A DNA stretch of 16,629 nt. Source: an uncultured Clostridia bacterium. GTDB taxonomy: Bacteria > Bacillota_A > Clostridia > Christensenellales > CAG-138. The position numbers and the translations under genes are program-made. Within the stretch, counting starts at the first letter, position 1. Every line of letters begins with the position of its first letter. The notes under the pieces are model-generated. The model ran no database searches and had not been told where the DNA came from. It saw only the letters and a list, made by a program, of their open reading frames with translations. The DNA lies in NCBI GenBank assembly GCA_947302865.1, contig CAMYWS010000011.1, forward strand, positions 1-16,629. Direction: 5' to 3'. Positions 13,738 through 16,629 of this stretch are shown one piece after another.

Positions 13738-15295
13738 ACCGATCATCATCACACTTTCGGGGCGTATCGACTCCGGCAACGCGCCGCAGATCGAAAAGCA
13801 GATATCCGGACAGCTCGGGAACGCCTGCGGCGCGCCGGTCGTGCTGGACGCGGAGAAGCTGGCATATATCTCCTCCGCAGGGCTCCGCGTGCTGCTTCGC
13901 CTCCGGAAATCGCACCCGGATATACACATCACGGGCGTCAGTTCCGAAGTCTACGAGATTTTTGACATGACGGGCTTCACGGAGCTCTTCAAAATCGAAA
14001 AGGCGTACCGCGTCGTTTCGATCGAGGGCTGCGAGGAGATCGGCCGCGGCGCAAACGGCAGGATCTATCGCATCGACCGGGACAACGTCGTCAAGGTGTA
14101 TAAAAACGCCGGCGCGCTGGAGGACATTCAGCACGAACGCGAAGTGGCGAAGCTCGCGCTGATCCTCGGCATCCCGACGGCGATCTCCTATGACGTTGTG
14201 AAGGTCGGAGACAGCTACGGCTCGGTTTTTGAGCTTTTGAACGCGCGTTCACTCTCGAAGATCCTCGCAAATGAGCCGGAAAAGCTCGACTGGTGCGTGG
14301 AAGAATTCGTCAAGATGCTGAAAAAGATACACGGCACGCTCGTACCGCACGGCAAACTTCTGGATATGAAGGACATCGCGCTTTCATGGGCGACGTTCAT
14401 GCAGGATCATCTGCCGAAAGAAGCGGGCGGCAAGCTGTACCGGCTGATCGAAGCCGTGCCGTACGGTGATCATATGATCCACGGTGATTATCACACCAAG
14501 AATCTGGAACTGCAGAACGACGAGATCCTTCTGATCGACATGGACACGCTCGCCGTCGGGCATCCGATCTTTGAACTGGGCTCGATCTACAACTCGTTCC
14601 AGGGGTTCTCAGAGCTCGATCACGAGGTCGTCAAGAAGTTTCAGGGCTTTGATTTTGAACTGGCGACGGAATTCTGGCATAAAACGCTTGCGCTGTATCT
14701 CGGAACGACCGACGAAAAGAAGATCCGAGCGGTCGAGGACAAGGCGCGCATCATCGGCTATACGCGGCTGATCCGCCGCGCGATCCGCCGGAACGAACAG
14801 GAGACCGAAAAGGGACAAAAGGAGATCGCGCATTGGACAGCGGAGCTGATCGAACTGCTCGAAAAGACGGATACGCTGCTGTTTCTGCGCAATGAACTCG
14901 AGGTCGAAGCGACCGACGAGAACCTCACGACGGTGCTTTCGTTTATCGAAGACCATCTGGACGGGATCGACTGCCCGCCGAAGACAAGGATGCAGATCGG
15001 ACTCGCCGCGGAGGAGATCTTTGTGAACATCGCGCACTATGCGTACGCGCCCGGAACAGGGCGGGTGACCGTGCGCATGGAGATCTCCGAAAACCCGCGG
15101 CAGGCGGCGATCACATTCACGGATCGCGGCGTGCCGTACGATCCGCTCGCAAAGCAGGATCCCGATGTGACGCTGTCCGCCGACGAGCGCGACATCGGCG
15201 GTCTGGGCATTTTTATGACCAAGCAGGTCATGGACGACGTCGCGTATGAATACCGCGGCGGACAGAACATTCTGACGTTGAAAAAGAATCTTTGA
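13730..15295 (+). CDS. STAS - aminoglycoside-phosphotransferase-like kinase - RsbW-like ATPase fusion
   Basis: A 521-residue protein with three domains. Residues 1-98 form a STAS anti-sigma-antagonist domain; ISSAGLRVLL aligns with the SpoIIAA phosphosite, placing the phosphorylatable Ser at S49 (the preceding Asp is S48). Residues 101-~385 form an APH/choline-kinase-like domain: Gly-rich loop GRGANGRIY (105-113), VVKVYK with K122, catalytic loop HGDYHTKN (D253, N258) and metal site IDMDT (D270, D272). Residues ~390-521 form an RsbW/SpoIIAB-type HATPase: N-box LAAEEIFVNIAHYAY (N433), G1 DRGVPYDP (D465) and G2 GGLGIF (491-494). All three appear catalytically complete. In normal partner switching the STAS protein and its kinase are separate; here they are fused around a second, small-molecule-type kinase. 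It overlaps the PP2C gene by 8 bp. The output factor is not in the window. Confidence 0.88.
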   Translation: MSEPIIITLSGRIDSGNAPQIEKQISGQLGNACGAPVVLDAEKLAYISSAGLRVLLRLRKSHPDIHITGVSSEVYEIFDMTGFTELFKIEKAYRVVSIEGCEEIGRGANGRIYRIDRDNVVKVYKNAGALEDIQHEREVAKLALILGIPTAISYDVVKVGDSYGSVFELLNARSLSKILANEPEKLDWCVEEFVKMLKKIHGTLVPHGKLLDMKDIALSWATFMQDHLPKEAGGKLYRLIEAVPYGDHMIHGDYHTKNLELQNDEILLIDMDTLAVGHPIFELGSIYNSFQGFSELDHEVVKKFQGFDFELATEFWHKTLALYLGTTDEKKIRAVEDKARIIGYTRLIRRAIRRNEQETEKGQKEIAHWTAELIELLEKTDTLLFLRNELEVEATDENLTTVLSFIEDHLDGIDCPPKTRMQIGLAAEEIFVNIAHYAYAPGTGRVTVRMEISENPRQAAITFTDRGVPYDPLAKQDPDVTLSADERDIGGLGIFMTKQVMDDVAYEYRGGQNILTLKKNL

Positions 15296-15300
15296 GTCAT

Positions 15301-16197
15301 ATGGAAGCACACATCTCCATTCTCGACCTGCATATACACACGACCGTTTCCGACGGCACCGACACGCCGGAAGCGCTCCTTGCGCAGGTCGGAAATGCGG
15401 GGATCGGGCTGTTTTCTGTGACCGATCACGACGCGGTCGAGGGCTGCAGGCGCATCCTTGCGATACGGACGGAAGACGATCCGGCGTTCATCCCGGGGAT
15501 CGAGTTTTCGTGCCGCGACGAAGAGGGGCAGTATCACATCCTCGGCTACGGCTACGATCCCGACGAGGAAGCGATCAACGCCGTGGTCGCCGAGGGACAC
15601 GCGTTTAGGATGCGGAAGATCACGGGACGGCTCGACTTTCTCAAAGAGAAGTTCGGCTTTGCCTTCAAGGAGGAGGACGTCGCCCGTCTGCTCTCCCTGC
15701 CGAATCCCGGCAAGCCCCACATCGGAAACCTCATGGTCCGGTACGGTTATGCGAAAACCAAAGAGGAAGCGATCATGGAATACATCAATCAGGCGGAGTT
15801 TACAGATCAGTACGTCCGGCCGGAGACCGCGATCAGAGCCATCCTCGAAAGCGGCGGCATTCCGGTATTGGCGCATCCGCCGTACGGCAGCGGCGATCAG
15901 CTGATCGTGGGCGAAGCGCTTGACCGGCGGGTGCGGAAGCTGATCGGGTTCGGACTTTTGGGCGTGGAAGCGTTCTATTCCGGGTTTACGGACAAACTGC
16001 GCGATGAGGCGCTTGCGCTTGCCGAACGGTACGGGCTTTACGTCACGGCGGGCAGCGATTATCACGGAAACAACAAACTCATTTCGTTGGGGGATACGGG
16101 ATTGACGGGAGCGACGGAGCTCCCGGCGGGACTGACGGCCTTTTTACAGGCAATCGACAGGAAACGGGGGGAATCGAATGAAAACAGACGTCATTGA
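15301..16197 (+). CDS. PHP-domain phosphoesterase (TrpH/RNase AM-like)
   Basis: A 298-residue product. The PHP metal-site motifs are all present: LDLHIHTTVSDG (H11, H13, D18), VTDHD (D42, H43), PGIEFSC (E68), LAHPPYG (H192) and GSDYHG (D253, H255). Length and order match the TrpH/YciV group, which hydrolyses 3',5'-bisphosphonucleotides or trims short RNA 5' ends (family knowledge); activity here is inferred. The ATG at 15301 is preferred over TTG at 15292, which would overlap the preceding stop; no clear ribosome site is visible for either, so translation may depend on coupling. It sits 5 bp after the STAS-kinase-ATPase gene and overlaps the next gene by 20 bp, so it is firmly part of the operon. 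Confidence 0.9.
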   Translation: MEAHISILDLHIHTTVSDGTDTPEALLAQVGNAGIGLFSVTDHDAVEGCRRILAIRTEDDPAFIPGIEFSCRDEEGQYHILGYGYDPDEEAINAVVAEGHAFRMRKITGRLDFLKEKFGFAFKEEDVARLLSLPNPGKPHIGNLMVRYGYAKTKEEAIMEYINQAEFTDQYVRPETAIRAILESGGIPVLAHPPYGSGDQLIVGEALDRRVRKLIGFGLLGVEAFYSGFTDKLRDEALALAERYGLYVTAGSDYHGNNKLISLGDTGLTGATELPAGLTAFLQAIDRKRGESNENRRH

Positions 16198-16629
16198 AAT
16201 CAGTACGAACGGAGAAGGTATCGAAAACGCGTTCATGGAGACCGAGCGAGCGGCGGCGTACCGGGGTCTTTCGCAGAAGCAGACTTTGCGGTTACGGTTG
16301 CTTGCCGAGGAGATGACCGGCATGCTCAGAACGATCGTCGGCGACGAACGGTTCCGCTATTGGGTGGAGTCGGAGGGGACGGCGTTCGCGCTGCATCTTG
16401 AGACGCAGACCGTCATGACGCATAAGCTTCGCGATGCGCTGCTCGATACGACCACGTCCGGCAGGAACGAAGCGGCAAAGGGCTTTATGGGGCGGCTCAG
16501 AGATATCCTCGCCGCAATGTCCGAATCATATCAGCCCGTCGGCGCCGAAATGGGGTGCGGCTATTCCTACGTGAACGTCACGGGTTTCGACGCGTCCATG
16601 GACATGTCGCCGAACGCGATGCTGTACGG
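16178..16629 (+). CDS. RsbW-like ATPase-fold protein, N-terminal part (runs off window)
   Basis: The frame is open from ATG 16178 to the right edge (150 residues visible). The start is supported by ACGGGGGGAA about 5 bp upstream and lies inside the end of the PHP gene. The segment QKQTLRLRLLAEEMTGMLRTIVG followed by FRYWVESEGTAFALHLE has the helix-strand pattern of the RsbW/HATPase N-terminus and aligns with the N-box region of the preceding STAS-kinase-ATPase protein. The usual N-box Asn is replaced (EEMTGM against EEIFVN), so ATP/Mg binding may be altered or lost. The G1 and G2 boxes would lie beyond the window. Inference: an anti-sigma-like or regulatory ATPase paralogue acting with the rest of the operon. 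Confidence 0.7.
   Translation, partial: MKTDVIEISTNGEGIENAFMETERAAAYRGLSQKQTLRLRLLAEEMTGMLRTIVGDERFRYWVESEGTAFALHLETQTVMTHKLRDALLDTTTSGRNEAAKGFMGRLRDILAAMSESYQPVGAEMGCGYSYVNVTGFDASMDMSPNAMLY

Noticed and set aside
11863..13932. 689-codon minus-strand open frame
   Set aside because: It is antisense to the PP2C phosphatase gene, whose motifs are clear. The translation is low-complexity and rich in Arg, His, Asp and Val, typical of a shadow frame.

Overview
The window looks like a chromosomal segment of a GC-rich (my estimate, high fifties percent), probably gut- or rumen-associated Clostridia-type Bacillota. The signs are a UgpC/MsmK-type sugar ATPase, GH65 phosphorylases with a beta-phosphoglucomutase, a LacI repressor, a P/E/T-rich lipoprotein, strong AGGAGG-type ribosome binding sites, and SpoIIE/RsbU, STAS and RsbW-type signalling proteins. 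No phylogenetic marker gene is present, so the placement is an inference. There are no rRNA or tRNA genes, insertion sequences or CRISPR arrays.

Region 1 (1-5940) is alpha-glucoside use. The plus strand carries the 3' end of one GH65 phosphorylase, a sugar-importer ATPase, and a complete second GH65 phosphorylase. The minus strand carries a LacI regulator followed by beta-phosphoglucomutase. The two units converge on a perfect 13-bp hairpin that can terminate both. Logic: imported alpha-glucosides are split by phosphate to beta-glucose-1-phosphate, which PgmB converts to glucose-6-phosphate.

Region 2 (6000-10050) is an envelope glycan-handling locus. A lipoprotein with two nearly identical ~210-residue domains (minus strand) diverges from an operon (plus strand) encoding a membrane-anchored GH28/GH49-like beta-helix glycosidase and a membrane-anchored F5/8 (discoidin) domain protein. 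Both promoters are near consensus, and each has a matching palindromic operator at its transcription start (core AGGTTTAACGTTAAACCT, one copy extended to a 34-bp perfect palindrome). They therefore appear to be one repressor's regulon.

Region 3 (10051-10317) has no convincing gene.

Region 4 (10318 to the right edge) is one tightly packed operon behind a strong promoter. In order it encodes: an 82-residue hybrid ORF that looks like an internally deleted transporter/ATPase fusion; a ParB-like-HAD fusion; a stand-alone HAD paralogue; a two-TM SpoIIE/RsbU-type PP2C phosphatase with an extracellular sensor region; a single protein joining a STAS domain, an aminoglycoside-phosphotransferase-like kinase and an RsbW-like ATPase; a PHP phosphoesterase; and the start of another RsbW-like ATPase that lacks the usual N-box Asn. 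From SpoIIE onward this reads as a partner-switching signalling module with an unusual small-molecule-kinase domain built into the antagonist/anti-sigma protein. It is the best candidate here for an undescribed system.
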